Part shown: positions 17,512-26,991 of the stretch, one piece after another | Layout: every line of letters starts with the position of its first letter | How positions within the stretch are numbered: the first letter of the stretch is position 1 | Assembly: GCA_018716405.1 (NCBI GenBank) | Contig: DVJX01000096.1 | Coordinates: 1 to 32,961, forward strand | Length of the DNA stretch: 32,961 bases | Source of the DNA: Candidatus Faecisoma merdavium | GTDB lineage: Bacteria; Bacillota_I; Bacilli_A; RF39; UBA660 | Direction: 5' to 3' | Notes under the pieces: generated by a model | Seen by the model: only the letters and a program-made list of their open reading frames with translations | The model's database searches: none | What the model was told of the DNA's origin: nothing | Position numbers and translations under genes: made by a program

Positions 17512-17853
17512 ATGAATATTGAAGTTAATAAAGTTAAAATTTTTGTTACGGTACCTACAGAAAATACTCAAGAAGTAAGAAATGCTGTTTGTAATGCTGG
17601 TGCAGGAATAATTGGTGAATATAGTTATTGTTCTACTTGTGTTAAGTCATTAGGAACATTTATACCAAATGATAACGCTAAACCTTATATTGGTGAAAAT
17701 AATAAATTAGAATATGTTGAAGAAGATAAACTAGAAGTTATATGTGATATACAAAAGGCAAAACATGTAATCGCTGAACTTAGAAAAGTTCATCCATATG
17801 AAGAACCAGCAATAGATATTGTTCCATTAATTGATGAAAATAGTTTAATTTAA
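17512..17853 (+). CDS. Stand-alone NIF3/CutA1-like (YqfO insert-type) domain protein
   Basis: A 113-residue protein. VKIFVTVPTENTQEVRNAVCNAGAG, YSYCSTCVKSLGTFIPNDNAKPYIG, VEEDKLEVICDI and LRKVHPYEEPAIDIVPL match the PII/CutA1-like domain that is inserted in YqfO-type NIF3 proteins and also occurs alone. Its biochemical role is unknown; metal or small-ligand binding is a guess. I place the start at ATG 17512 because AGGAG then has a spacing of nine bases; ATG 17503 touches that site. It ends with its own terminator. Confidence 0.85.
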   Translation: MNIEVNKVKIFVTVPTENTQEVRNAVCNAGAGIIGEYSYCSTCVKSLGTFIPNDNAKPYIGENNKLEYVEEDKLEVICDIQKAKHVIAELRKVHPYEEPAIDIVPLIDENSLI

Positions 17854-17855
17854 TA

Positions 17856-17885
17856 AGAATTATCAATTATGATAGTTCTTTTTTT
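17856..17885 (+). terminator. Terminator ending cassette 2
   Basis: AGAATTATC pairs (one G-U) with GATAGTTCT around AATTAT, followed by an eight-base T-run. Confidence 0.85.
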
Positions 17886-17894
17886 GTTTTAAAT

Positions 17895-17914
17895 TCGACT
17901 TACTTTTTGACAAT
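17895..17914 (+). repeat. 20-base junction sequence, copy 2
   Basis: Identical to 16041-16060 and again just upstream of the comEC CAT codon. Confidence 0.9.
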
Positions 17915-17934
17915 TACCACATGGTGATTATGAT
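17907..17934 (+). promoter_or_regulatory. Promoter-like sequence across the second junction
   Basis: TTGACA (17907-17912), 16-base spacer, TATGAT (17929-17934), formed the same way as at 16053-16080. Confidence 0.55.
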
Positions 17935-18486
17935 CACATGGGAGAAAGTATTAATTTAATTAATAATTTTAAAGTAGATAATGTTATATTTAATCATGAT
18001 GGTTATAATGAATTAGTATTAGATTTAATCAAAGTATTAGATGATAAAAATATAAAATATTATAAAGGATTAAAACAACTAAATATAAATAACAATGTAA
18101 TATATTTTTTAAACAAAGAATTATATGATAATGAAAACGATAATTCAAGTGTGATTTATACTGAAATAAATGGAACAAAAATATTACTAATGGGTGATGC
18201 AGGTGTTAATGTTGAAAAAGAGATATTAAACAAATACAATTTAAGTAATATAGATGTATTAAAAGTTGGTCATCATGGTAGTAAAACAAGTAGTAGTGAA
18301 AGTTTCATTAGTAAAATTAATCCAATATATTCCATTATATCAGTTGGTAAAAATAATTGGTATGGTCATCCAAATGAAGAAGTTTTAGAAATATTGAAAG
18401 ATACTGATGTTTATAGAACTGACATAAATGGAAGCATCAAATTTAAAATTAAAAATAAATTAGAAATTAAAACATGCGTATCATAG
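17920..18486 (+). pseudogene. comEC 3' fragment, copy C
   Basis: Starts at [13 protein letters not shown] with the full metal motif and ends KTCVS at a TAG followed by AAAGGAG. An ATG at 17938 would give a 182-residue product lacking the HxDxDH ligands; it has no Shine-Dalgarno. [10 protein letters not shown] and the late GKNNWYGHPN block are intact. As the last copy it may be the original, displaced 3' end of comEC. Confidence 0.85.
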
Positions 18487-18498
18487 AAAGGAGTAAAT

Positions 18499-18964
18499 AT
18501 GAATTATTATAATGAAATTAAAACTAATTTAATAAACAATGAAGTATATAAAAAGGTTAAAGATTATAGTAAAAATAGAAGTGATTTAAATACATATTAT
18601 AATGTTGGTAAATTACTTTTTGAAGCAGGAAAGCATTATGGCGAAGGAATAATTAAAGAATATTCTATAAAACTAACTAATGAATTAGGAAAAGGTTATA
18701 CATTTACTTCGTTGACACGAATGAAAAAAAATTTATTGTCTTATAGAAAAAGTTGCGACAAGGTCGCAACAATTAACATATGGTCACTATGTTGAAATAT
18801 TACCGATAAACGATGTTAATAAAATAAAATATTATATAAATATTACTGAATTTTATAATTTATCAATAAGAGAATTAAGGCAAAAAATAAAAAGCAAAGA
18901 ATATGAAAGATTAGATGAAAAAACCAAATTAAAATTAATAACTAAAGAATATGAATTAATTTGA
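18499..18964 (+). pseudogene. DUF1016 N-terminal domain (YhcG-like), frameshifted
   Basis: The first frame (18499-18795) gives MNYYNEIKTNLINNEVYKKV...NVGKLLFEAGKHYGEGIIKEYS...SLTRMKKNLLSYRK, a DUF1016 N-terminal domain. After the A5 run at 18747-18751 the frame slips: with one A less it continues VATRSQQLTYGHYVEILPIND, then KIKYYINITEFYNLSIRELRQKIKSKEYERLDEKTKLKLI and stops at 18962-18964. The restored product is ~155 residues and still lacks the C-terminal PDDEXK nuclease part of full YhcG proteins. GGAG precedes the ATG; the site is shared with the comEC fragment end. DUF1016 genes are often found in restriction/defence islands. Confidence 0.85.
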
Positions 18965-19226
18965 TATTATATTTTAAAATTAATTTAACTGTCTACACAA
19001 ATAAATATATATTGAATATATTATTAATGGGTGTGAATATAAACAATTAATGTATATAATTTTTATTATTGAATATATTAAAAATATAAAGTGCTAATTA
19101 TGATAACACCTACTAACAAGTATATTTCTATAAGAACATATGCTTGTTACAATGTGTACGCTAATGCTATTAGCGTTTAATATAGATAGGAATTCCTAAA
19201 AAAACTAATCAATTTTGATTAGTTTT
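18965..19226. other. Intergenic region with two strong hairpins
   Basis: 262 bases without a gene. It contains GAATATATTA twice (near 19014 and 19072), a 12-bp stem (TAACAAGTATAT 19114-19125 with ATATGCTTGTTA 19138-19149, one T-G pair, 12-base loop), and an 8-bp perfect stem (ACGCTAAT 19158-19165 with ATTAGCGT 19169-19176, GCT loop). Neither hairpin is followed by a convincing T-run on the plus strand. Unassigned. Confidence 0.7.
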
Positions 19227-19228
19227 TT
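19201..19228. terminator. Bidirectional terminator
   Basis: AAAACTAATCAA pairs perfectly with TTGATTAGTTTT around TT, flanked by A- and T-runs. It ends the minus-strand DUF6512-like gene. Confidence 0.85.
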
Positions 19229-19763
19229 ATTTTACATAAATATTAATTCCGTATTTATCTTTTGCCGTGTCATAGAAAATATAATTTTCAATTGGCCTAT
19301 AAGTTAAATAACCAAATATAATATAAACAAGAATTATACCAATTATTCCTATAAAATTTTGATATTTTATCTCTTTAGATTGTAATATAAAATAACTTAT
19401 AATTTGTTCTATAATTATTATAATAAATAGTAATCCTATACTAATTATCATATTTTCTCCTATTTTATTATAAATTGGAATAAAAACAATTAGATATAAA
19501 ATAATACCAATTATTGGGACTAAAAATAATTGAATTAAAAAGTTATTATATTTAATATTATTTTTTTTAATCAATAAATAATCAAAAATACCATAAAAGA
19601 CGTAAGAACTAAATATTAATTTCATATGTTCCCAAATACTTTCATTTACAGGAAAAAATATACTAAATAAGGAATTAGGTAACCAGTCATATAAAAAATG
19701 GAATAAAAAACACAGAGAAAAAATAGCAAAAACTCCTATTATTTTAACTGTTTTTAGGTTCAT
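19227..19763 (-). CDS. DUF6512-like integral membrane protein
   Basis: A 178-residue, very hydrophobic protein with five probable membrane helices. The start MNLKTVKIIGVFAIFSLCFLFHFLYDWLPNSLFSIFFPVNESIWEHMKLIF, read as LFHFLYDW..FFPVNESIWEHMK, is the conserved core of the DUF6512 family as I remember it. Its function is unknown. GAGGAG lies about nine bases before the ATG. It is alone on its strand between the comEC array and dnaG. Confidence 0.8.
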   Translation of the reverse strand: MNLKTVKIIGVFAIFSLCFLFHFLYDWLPNSLFSIFFPVNESIWEHMKLIFSSYVFYGIFDYLLIKKNNIKYNNFLIQLFLVPIIGIILYLIVFIPIYNKIGENMIISIGLLFIIIIIEQIISYFILQSKEIKYQNFIGIIGIILVYIIFGYLTYRPIENYIFYDTAKDKYGINIYVK

Positions 19764-19869
19764 TTTAACATCTCCTCATTAAATAATATGTAAAAATCAA
19801 AAAAAATTATGTAAAAAAAAAGGAAATTGTTATTTTTTGTCGTATATTAATAAGTAGGGGAAGATTAAT

Positions 19870-21600
19870 ATGAAAACATTATCACAAGAACAAATTAACG
19901 AAATAAAGAATAGTGTTGATATAGTTGATGTTGTATCAAAATATATTCCGTTAAATAAAACAGGGAAAAATTATTTTGGGTCATGTCCTTTTCATGAAGA
20001 TAAAACACCTTCACTTTCTGTATCTCCTTCAAGGCAAATGTTTAATTGCTTTTCTTGTCATAGAGTTGGTAATGTTTTTCAATTTTTAATGGAATATGAA
20101 AATATTCCATTCATTGAAGCTGTTAAAATGGTTGCTGATATGGGTGGAATTGATATAAAAATAGATTTAAAAAATACAAAAAAAATTAATAACAGTGATA
20201 TATATAACATATATGATATTGGTCAAAAATTTTATTTAAATAATATTAATACTTCATATGGTAGACAAGCTAAAGAATACTTATATAAAAGAAAAATAAA
20301 TGATGATTTAATTAAGGAGTTTGAAATTGGACTAGCTATCAAGAATAGTAAAGCCTTGTCTAATTTGTTAAATAAAAAAGAATTTAAAGAAAAAGATTTA
20401 ATAGATAGTGGATTAATAGTTAAAGATGAGAATGGTTTTCATGACTTCTTTTATGATAGGATTATGTTTCCTTTACATGATATGAATAGTAAAGTCATTG
20501 GCTATAGTGGTAGAATATACACTAATATTGAAGCACCTAAGTATATTAATAGTAAAGAACATGTTTTATTTAAAAAAGGTGAATTTATATATAATTATGC
20601 TAAAGCAAAAAATGAATGTCGGATGAAAAATACAGTTATTATCATGGAAGGATTTATGGATGTCATAAGAGCATATAGTATTGGAGTTAAAAATGTAGTA
20701 GCAACATTAGGTACTGCTTTTACAAAAGAACATGCAAATATAATTAAAAGACTAGGTAGTAATATAATTATTTGTTTTGATGGTGACAAAGCTGGTGCTA
20801 AAGCTACGATGGCTTGTAGTGATATACTTCTTGAATTTAATATTATACCTAAAGTGGTAAGATTAGAAGAAGACTTGGATCCTGATGAATATATATTAAA
20901 GTATGGGAAGGATAAATTTTTAGAAAAAATTAATAATCCTATAAGTGTTATGGACTTTAAATTAAGTTATCTAAAAAATAACAAAGATTTAACGCAAACA
21001 GTCGATAAAGCTAAATATGCTAAAGAAGCAATTGAACATTTAAATAAAATAGATGATGAAATTTTAAGAGAAATTACATTAAAAAAATTGAGTAAAGAAA
21101 CTGAACTAGATATTGATTTTTTAAGAAGTAAAATTGAAAAAAAAGAGATAATTAAAGTAGATAAACCAAAAATTGTTCAAACTAATAAATATGATATGGC
21201 ACAATTAGGGTTACTATTTTATATGTTAAGAAGTGGGGATGTTATTAAAATGTTTGATAATAGAACCATTTATTTTCCAACAAAGGAATATCGAATGCTT
21301 GCACATGAAATAAGTTATTTTTATAAAAATAATAATTATATAGACGAATCAGAATTTATTAATGATTTAGATAAGGATTCGTTAGCTATAGTTAGTAAAA
21401 TAGAAAGTTTAAATTTGAGTGATGAATACAATAATAATTTAATATTAGATTATTTTAATGCTATAGAAGAGAAAAATATAAATGATGAATGTGATAGATT
21501 AACAAAATTGATGAATGAAGAAACTGATTTAGAAAAAAAAGCAAAATTAGGTCAAAGAATATTAGAATTAGTGGTAAGGAGAGAAAAAAATGTTGAATGA
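19870..21600 (+). CDS. dnaG: DNA primase
   Basis: A 576-residue protein that makes RNA primers at the replication fork. CHC2-type zinc site with Cys39, His42, Cys60 and Cys63 ([10 protein letters not shown]...FNCFSCH). The catalytic core and TOPRIM domain follow ([38 protein letters not shown]), with the metal-binding DGD. The C-terminal ~170 residues are the poorly conserved helicase-binding part. AGGGGAAG precedes the ATG. It overlaps rpoD by 11 bases, the classic dnaG-rpoD pair of the macromolecular synthesis operon (without rpsU here). Confidence 0.97.
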   Translation: MKTLSQEQINEIKNSVDIVDVVSKYIPLNKTGKNYFGSCPFHEDKTPSLSVSPSRQMFNCFSCHRVGNVFQFLMEYENIPFIEAVKMVADMGGIDIKIDLKNTKKINNSDIYNIYDIGQKFYLNNINTSYGRQAKEYLYKRKINDDLIKEFEIGLAIKNSKALSNLLNKKEFKEKDLIDSGLIVKDENGFHDFFYDRIMFPLHDMNSKVIGYSGRIYTNIEAPKYINSKEHVLFKKGEFIYNYAKAKNECRMKNTVIIMEGFMDVIRAYSIGVKNVVATLGTAFTKEHANIIKRLGSNIIICFDGDKAGAKATMACSDILLEFNIIPKVVRLEEDLDPDEYILKYGKDKFLEKINNPISVMDFKLSYLKNNKDLTQTVDKAKYAKEAIEHLNKIDDEILREITLKKLSKETELDIDFLRSKIEKKEIIKVDKPKIVQTNKYDMAQLGLLFYMLRSGDVIKMFDNRTIYFPTKEYRMLAHEISYFYKNNNYIDESEFINDLDKDSLAIVSKIESLNLSDEYNNNLILDYFNAIEEKNINDECDRLTKLMNEETDLEKKAKLGQRILELVVRREKNVE

Positions 21601-22666
21601 AATTAAAACTTTTGCAGAAAGAAAAGATGAGTTAGTAAAATTAGGAAAACAACAAGGCTATATTACTTACGATAATTTAGCTAATGCATTAAAAGGACTG
21701 GATTTAGATTCAGATTCTTTAGATGATTTATATAATATTTTTAATGAGAACAATATACCAATTGTATCAGAAGAAGAATCAGATGGTGGATCTGAAAAAA
21801 TATTATTGGATGATAATACACTAACTAAGGATTTAAATATTAATGATCCAGTTAGAATGTATTTGAAAGAAATAGGTCAAATTAAATTACTTACAAATGA
21901 AGAGGAATTAGACTTAGCAGATAGAATAATTGCAGGGGATGAAGAAGCAAAAACTATTTTGGCTGAAGCAAATTTAAGATTAGTAGTTAGTATTGCTAAA
22001 AGATATGTAGGACGTGGAATGTTATTTTTGGATTTGATTCAAGAAGGAAATATTGGACTTATGAAAGCTGTAGAAAAATTTGATGTATCCAAAGGTTATA
22101 AGTTTTCAACTTATGCTACTTGGTGGATAAGACAAGCTATAACTCGTGCAATTGCTGATCAAGCAAGAACAATACGTGTTCCTGTTCATATGGTTGAAAC
22201 TATAAATAAACTAGCTCGTGTTCAAAGACAATTAACACTTGAATTAAATCGTGAACCTTCAGAAGAAGAATTAGCTAAAAAAATGAATACCTCTGTAGAT
22301 AAAATAAGAGAAATTTATAAGATAAGCCAAGAACCAGTTAGTTTAGAAACTCCAATCGGTGAAGAAGACGATTCTCACTTAGGAGATTTTATTAAAGATG
22401 AACATAATATGAGTCCAGAAGAATATGCAACAAATGAAATGTTAAAAGATGAAATAAGTGATATATTATTAACATTAACAGAAAGAGAAGAAAAAGTTAT
22501 TAGATTAAGATTTGGCCTAGAAGATGGTAAAGCTAGAACACTAGAAGAAGTTGGTCAATTATTTGGCGTAACACGAGAAAGAATAAGACAAATTGAAGCT
22601 AAAGCACTAAGAAAATTAAGACATCCTTCTAGATCACGTAAATTAAGAGATTATTTAGATAACTAG
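21590..22666 (+). CDS. rpoD: Primary sigma factor (RpoD/SigA)
   Basis: A 358-residue protein: short acidic region 1 (residues 1-80), region 1.2 [17 protein letters not shown], region 2 with [16 protein letters not shown] and [13 protein letters not shown] (-10 recognition/melting), region 3 around [11 protein letters not shown], and region 4 [19 protein letters not shown]...[30 protein letters not shown] (-35 recognition). It directs RNA polymerase to the TTGACA/TATAAT promoters seen throughout the window. AAGGAGAG precedes the ATG, which overlaps the end of dnaG. Confidence 0.98.
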   Translation: MLNEIKTFAERKDELVKLGKQQGYITYDNLANALKGLDLDSDSLDDLYNIFNENNIPIVSEEESDGGSEKILLDDNTLTKDLNINDPVRMYLKEIGQIKLLTNEEELDLADRIIAGDEEAKTILAEANLRLVVSIAKRYVGRGMLFLDLIQEGNIGLMKAVEKFDVSKGYKFSTYATWWIRQAITRAIADQARTIRVPVHMVETINKLARVQRQLTLELNREPSEEELAKKMNTSVDKIREIYKISQEPVSLETPIGEEDDSHLGDFIKDEHNMSPEEYATNEMLKDEISDILLTLTEREEKVIRLRFGLEDGKARTLEEVGQLFGVTRERIRQIEAKALRKLRHPSRSRKLRDYLDN

Positions 22667-22682
22667 ATTATTCTAGTTTTTT
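22661..22682 (+). terminator. Terminator of dnaG-rpoD
   Basis: AACTAGA pairs with TCTAGTT around TTAT, followed by a T-run; the rpoD stop codon is inside the stem. Confidence 0.85.
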
Positions 22683-22685
22683 AAT

Positions 22686-22714
22686 TTGACAAAAACTTTT
22701 TTTTATATTAAAAT
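22686..22714 (+). promoter_or_regulatory. Promoter of the NrtR-like/pilin-like pair
   Basis: TTGACA (22686-22691), 17-base spacer, TAAAAT (22709-22714). Confidence 0.75.
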
Positions 22715-22747
22715 ATTGGCGTATTAAAAACGCAAAAGGAGTTAATT

Positions 22748-23404
22748 ATGAATTATGAACAATTAGTTGAAACATTAATAGGTATTTTTACTGTAGATAA
22801 GGGAGTTGTAAAGATTTTATTAATGCACAAAAAAGATGAACCTTATAAAGGTTATTGGATATTGCCAGGTGAACTTTTGAATGATAAGGAAACATTAGAA
22901 GATAACATTACAGATGTAGTTTGTGATAAACTTGGGTTACCTACTATGTATATTGAACAATTTCATTCGTTTAGTAATTTAAATAGAAATCATGAAAAAA
23001 GAGTTATTGCTACAACTTTTATTGGGCTAATAAATAATATAACATTGATATTAAGAAAACAAGAAAGAGAAAATTTAGAATTAGCTTGGTTTGATATTAA
23101 TTCTATTCCAAAAATGGGTTATGATCATGATAAAATAGTTGAAAAATTAATAAATTATTTGAAAAAAAGAATTATTGATAGCAATATTTTAAAAATATTA
23201 TTTCCAAGTGATTTTACTATACCGGAATTACAAAAAGTTTATGAACAACTTCTCGATATACAAATTGATAGAAGAAATTTTAGAAAAAGAATTTTAAATT
23301 CAGGATATATTGTTTCAACAGGCGATGTTAATGAAGGAAATATGGGAAGACCTGCAAAACTATATAGATTTAATGATAACAAAGAAGAAGGTAATATTTT
23401 TTGA
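22748..23404 (+). CDS. NrtR-like regulator: degenerate Nudix domain plus winged helix
   Basis: A 218-residue protein. Residues 1-140 have a Nudix fold (GIFTV, ILLMHKKDEPYKGYWILPGE), but the Nudix box at 41-64 has lost the RExxEE catalytic residues (TDVVCDK). Residues 150-208 are a winged helix: FTIPELQKVYEQLLD, RRNFRKRILNSGYI, MGRPAKLYRF. This is the layout of NrtR, a repressor of NAD metabolism genes in which the Nudix domain senses ADP-ribose-type ligands. The actual ligand and targets here are not known; no NAD genes are nearby. AAAAGGAG precedes the ATG. Its TGA stop shares its A with the ATG of the next gene. Confidence 0.85.
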   Translation: MNYEQLVETLIGIFTVDKGVVKILLMHKKDEPYKGYWILPGELLNDKETLEDNITDVVCDKLGLPTMYIEQFHSFSNLNRNHEKRVIATTFIGLINNITLILRKQERENLELAWFDINSIPKMGYDHDKIVEKLINYLKKRIIDSNILKILFPSDFTIPELQKVYEQLLDIQIDRRNFRKRILNSGYIVSTGDVNEGNMGRPAKLYRFNDNKEEGNIF

Positions 23405-23802
23405 TGAAGATAGATAATAGAGGATTTGGAATACAGTCAATGATGATAGCAGTATTAGTTTTAATGATGTGTTTAGTTTTAATATCCGCTTTTGCTAATA
23501 AAGTTTTTAATAATATATCAAATGAAGAAACTAATTCCACTGATTATATAGAAATTGAAGAAAAAGTAGAGCAAGCTACAAAAAAGTATCAACAAAAGTA
23601 TTATAATAATATATTAGATGGTGATGAAATTAAAGTGTCATTAAAAAGTTTACAGAATGAAGGATTTATTGATATTTTAAAAGACAACAAAAACAATATA
23701 TGCGATGGATATGCTTATATTATTGGAAAAGAGAATAAAGTGATATATAATGCATATATTAGATGTGGCAATGAATATAAAACAAAAGGTTTTAAAGATT
23801 AA
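23404..23802 (+). CDS. Type IV pilin-like secreted protein
   Basis: A 132-residue protein. MKIDNRG|FGIQSMMIAVLVLMMCLVLISAF resembles a class III/prepilin signal: basic leader, Gly-Phe cleavage site, ~20-residue hydrophobic helix. The usual Glu at +5 is replaced by Ser. The remaining ~100 residues have a coiled stretch (EEKVEQATKKYQQKYY) and two Cys (residues 99 and 121). It could be a minor pseudopilin, possibly linked to competence, but there are no comG genes in the window. The start ATG overlaps the NrtR-like stop (TGATG), with GAAGAAGG upstream, so it is translated from the same message. Confidence 0.65.
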   Translation: MKIDNRGFGIQSMMIAVLVLMMCLVLISAFANKVFNNISNEETNSTDYIEIEEKVEQATKKYQQKYYNNILDGDEIKVSLKSLQNEGFIDILKDNKNNICDGYAYIIGKENKVIYNAYIRCGNEYKTKGFKD

Positions 23803-23817
23803 AATCAAAAAATAATA

Positions 23818-23846
23818 TTGACAAATATTCAAAATAATGATATGAT
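23818..23846 (+). promoter_or_regulatory. Promoter of the rpsL-rpsG-fusA operon
   Basis: TTGACA (23818-23823), 17-base spacer, TATGAT (23841-23846). The leader holds a hairpin (AGATTTG 23858-23864 with CAAATCT 23870-23876) and a small ACAC/GTGT hairpin around CTGGA near 23898-23911, then AAAGGAGGG before ATG. Confidence 0.8.
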
Positions 23847-23932
23847 TTCTATGTTTTAGATTTGTGTTACAAATCTTTAATTAAATTTTAAAATGAAACA
23901 CCTGGAAGTGTGTAAATGAAAGGAGGGTAAAC

Positions 23933-24349
23933 ATGCCTACAATTAACCAATTAGTTAGAAAAAACCGTAAAGATAAAACTAGAAAAAGTAAATCACCAGT
24001 TTTAGGAATTGGATATAACAGCAAAGATAAAAAAAGAACTAGTCAAAATTCACCTCAAAAACGTGGTGTTTGTACTCGTGTAGGAACAATGGCACCTAAA
24101 AAACCAAACTCAGCGTTACGTAAATATTGTCGTGTTAGATTATCTAATGGTATGGAAGTTACTGCTTATATACCTGGTGAAGGACACAATTTACAAGAAC
24201 ACTCAGTAGTTTTAATTCGTGGTGGACGTGTTAAAGACTTAATCGGTGTTAGATATCATGTTATTCGTGGTACTATGGATACAGCAGGTATCGAAAAACG
24301 TCGTCAAGGACGTAGTAAATATGGAAGTAAAAAACCAAAAACTAAATAA
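23933..24349 (+). CDS. rpsL: 30S ribosomal protein S12
   Basis: A 138-residue decoding-centre protein. Family blocks are complete: [72 protein letters not shown]. The two Lys residues whose loss gives streptomycin resistance are present (Lys of PKKPNS and of RVKDL). Residue 104 is Ile where the family has a nearly invariant Pro (KDLPGVRYH becomes KDLIGVRYH). First gene of the str operon. Confidence 0.98.
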   Translation: MPTINQLVRKNRKDKTRKSKSPVLGIGYNSKDKKRTSQNSPQKRGVCTRVGTMAPKKPNSALRKYCRVRLSNGMEVTAYIPGEGHNLQEHSVVLIRGGRVKDLIGVRYHVIRGTMDTAGIEKRRQGRSKYGSKKPKTK

Positions 24350-24364
24350 TGAAAGGAGATAGTT

Positions 24365-24832
24365 ATGCGTAAAAGACGTGCAGTTAAAAGAGACGTATTA
24401 CCAGATCCATTATACAATTCTAAATTAGTTACTAAATTAATTAATAGATTAATGGTTGACGGTAAAAAAGGAATTGCTCAAAAAATTCTTTACGAAGCTT
24501 TTGAAATAATAAAAGAGAAAACAAATCAAGAACCAATGGACGTTTTAAATAAAGCTTTAGAAAATATCAAACCAGCTTTAGAAGTTAAATCACGTCGTGT
24601 TGGTGGAGCAAACTATCAAGTTCCAATTGAAGTAAGACCAGATAGAAGTCAAGCTTTAGGATTAAGATGGTTAGTTCAATACGCTAGATTAAGAGGCGGA
24701 CACTCAATGGCTGAAAATTTAGCTAATGAAATAATTGATGCATCAAATGGTGTTGGTGCAGCTGTTAAAAAACGTGAAGATACACATAGAATGGCAGAAG
24801 CTAATAAAGCATTTGCTCATTATAGATGGTAG
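24365..24832 (+). CDS. rpsG: 30S ribosomal protein S7
   Basis: A 155-residue protein that nucleates the 30S head. Recognised by [56 protein letters not shown] and the end [20 protein letters not shown]. Normal length. AAAGGAGA precedes the ATG, 15 bases after rpsL. Confidence 0.98.
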   Translation: MRKRRAVKRDVLPDPLYNSKLVTKLINRLMVDGKKGIAQKILYEAFEIIKEKTNQEPMDVLNKALENIKPALEVKSRRVGGANYQVPIEVRPDRSQALGLRWLVQYARLRGGHSMAENLANEIIDASNGVGAAVKKREDTHRMAEANKAFAHYRW

Positions 24833-24846
24833 AAAGGATTTAATAT

Positions 24847-26919
24847 ATGGCTCGTGAATATAGTTTAGAAAAAACACGTAATTTTGGTATCATGGCCCAT
24901 ATTGATGCTGGTAAAACAACTTGTACAGAACGTGTATTATTCCATACAGGTAAGATTCATAAAATTGGAGAAACTCATGATGGTGAATCTCAAATGGACT
25001 GGATGGAACAAGAACAAGAAAGAGGTATTACAATTACTTCAGCAGCTACTACAGCATTCTGGAAAAATCATAGATTAAATATTATTGATACTCCAGGACA
25101 CGTAGACTTTACAGTTGAAGTATCTCGTTCTTTAAGAGTATTAGATGGTGCAGTAGCACTTTTAGATGCTCAAGCTGGTGTTGAACCACAAACAGAAACA
25201 GTATGGCGTCAAGCAACTGAATTTAAAGTACCAAGAATGATTTTCTGTAATAAGATGGATAAGATGGGAGCTAATTTTGAATATAGTTTGTCTACTATTG
25301 ATTCAAGATTAGGTGTTAATGCAAAACCTATTGAATGGCCAATCGGTGCAGAAAATGAATTTAATGGTATTATTGATTTAGTTACAAGAACAGCTTATCA
25401 ATATGATGGTGAACAACATGAAAATGCAAAAGTTATCGATATTCCTGCTGATATGGTTGATTTAGTTGAAGAAAAAAGAAATGAATTAATTGAAGCAGTA
25501 GCTGAATTTGATGACGAATTAATGAACAAATACTTAGAAGGTGAAGAAATTTCTGTTGACTTAATTAAGAAAGCAATTAGGAAAGGAACTTTAGCTGTTG
25601 AATTCTTCCCAGTAATGTGTGGTACTGCTTTAGGTAATAAAGGTGTTAAATTATTACTAGATGCAGTAATCGATTATCTACCAAGTCCAGTAGATATTGA
25701 AGCTATTAAAGGTGTAGATTTAGATGGTAAAGAAATTGAAAGACATCCATCTGACTCTGAACCATTTGCAGCTTTAGCATTTAAAGTCATGACAGATCCA
25801 TTCGTTGGTAAATTAACTTTCTTTAGAGTTTATTCAGGAAAATTAAGTAGTGGCTCTTATGTATTAAATGCTACTAAAGACAAAAAAGAAAGAATTGGTC
25901 GTATCTTACAAATGCATGCTAATAATAGAACTGAAATATCTGAAGTATTTGCAGGAGATATTGCTGCAGCAGTTGGATTAAAAGATACAACTACAGGTGA
26001 CACATTATGTGATGAAAAGAAACCTTGTATTTTGGAATCAATGGAATTCCCAGAACCAGTTATTGAATTAGCTGTTGAACCAAAATCAAAAGCTGATCAA
26101 GATAAAATGGGATTAGCGTTACAAAAATTAGCTGAAGAAGACCCAACTTTTAGAGCTAGTACAAATCATGAAACTGGTCAAACTATCATTGCTGGTATGG
26201 GTGAATTACACTTAGATATCATCGTTGATAGAATGAGAAGAGAATTTGGTGTTGAAGCTAATATTGGTAAACCACAAGTATCTTATCGTGAAACATTGAC
26301 TCAAGCTGGTGAATGTGAAGGTAAATATATTAAACAATCAGGTGGTCGTGGACAATACGGTCACGTATGGATTAAATTCGAACCAAATCCTGATAAAGGT
26401 TATGAATTCGTTGATGCGGTAGTAGGTGGTGTAGTTCCAAGAGAATATATCCCTGTTACTGATAAAGGATTACAAGATGCTATGAAAACTGGTGTTTTAG
26501 CAGGATATCCAATGATTGATGTTAAAGCAACATTATTTGATGGTTCATACCATGATGTTGACTCATCTGAAATGGCTTATAAAATTGCTGCTTCTATGGC
26601 ATTAAAAGAAGCTCGCAATAAATGTAAACCAGTTTTACTAGAACCAATTATGAAAGTTCAAGTAGTAGTTCCTGATGAATATTTAGGTGCTGTTATGGGT
26701 GAACTTACATCAAGAAGAGGACGTCCACTTGGTCAAGAATCAAGAGGAAATGCATTAGCTATTGACGCAATGGTACCTTTAGCTGAAATGTTTGGGTATG
26801 CAACAAGCTTAAGAAGTAATACTCAAGGTAGAGGAACATTTACAATGGTATTTGATCATTATGAAGAAGTTCCAAGAAATATTGCTGAAGAAATTATCAA
26901 AAAAAATGGTACAAATTAA
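24847..26919 (+). CDS. fusA: Elongation factor G
   Basis: A 690-residue translocation GTPase. G1 [16 protein letters not shown]2 [12 protein letters not shown]3 DTPGHVDF, G4 NKMDKMG, then domains II-V with [36 protein letters not shown] and ending [11 protein letters not shown]. Ordinary composition and length. Third gene of the str operon, 14 bases after rpsG, with GAAAGGA upstream. Confidence 0.99.
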   Translation: MAREYSLEKTRNFGIMAHIDAGKTTCTERVLFHTGKIHKIGETHDGESQMDWMEQEQERGITITSAATTAFWKNHRLNIIDTPGHVDFTVEVSRSLRVLDGAVALLDAQAGVEPQTETVWRQATEFKVPRMIFCNKMDKMGANFEYSLSTIDSRLGVNAKPIEWPIGAENEFNGIIDLVTRTAYQYDGEQHENAKVIDIPADMVDLVEEKRNELIEAVAEFDDELMNKYLEGEEISVDLIKKAIRKGTLAVEFFPVMCGTALGNKGVKLLLDAVIDYLPSPVDIEAIKGVDLDGKEIERHPSDSEPFAALAFKVMTDPFVGKLTFFRVYSGKLSSGSYVLNATKDKKERIGRILQMHANNRTEISEVFAGDIAAAVGLKDTTTGDTLCDEKKPCILESMEFPEPVIELAVEPKSKADQDKMGLALQKLAEEDPTFRASTNHETGQTIIAGMGELHLDIIVDRMRREFGVEANIGKPQVSYRETLTQAGECEGKYIKQSGGRGQYGHVWIKFEPNPDKGYEFVDAVVGGVVPREYIPVTDKGLQDAMKTGVLAGYPMIDVKATLFDGSYHDVDSSEMAYKIAASMALKEARNKCKPVLLEPIMKVQVVVPDEYLGAVMGELTSRRGRPLGQESRGNALAIDAMVPLAEMFGYATSLRSNTQGRGTFTMVFDHYEEVPRNIAEEIIKKNGTN

Positions 26920-26929
26920 TATAAAAGTA

Positions 26930-26958
26930 TTGAATTTTTATGTTAATTAGTATAAAAT
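26930..26958 (+). promoter_or_regulatory. Internal promoter of tuf
   Basis: TTGAAT (26930-26935), 17-base spacer, TAAAAT (26953-26958) in the 72-base gap between fusA and tuf. AAGGAGG follows before the tuf start. Confidence 0.65.
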
Positions 26959-26991
26959 TAATAATGAAATTAAATAAGGAGGAAAATTAAT

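Noticed and set aside
13974-18486. Functional extra ComEC nucleases
   Set aside because: Copy B has a mutated metal motif and no normal start; copy C can only start after the metal motif. Neither has the channel domain.
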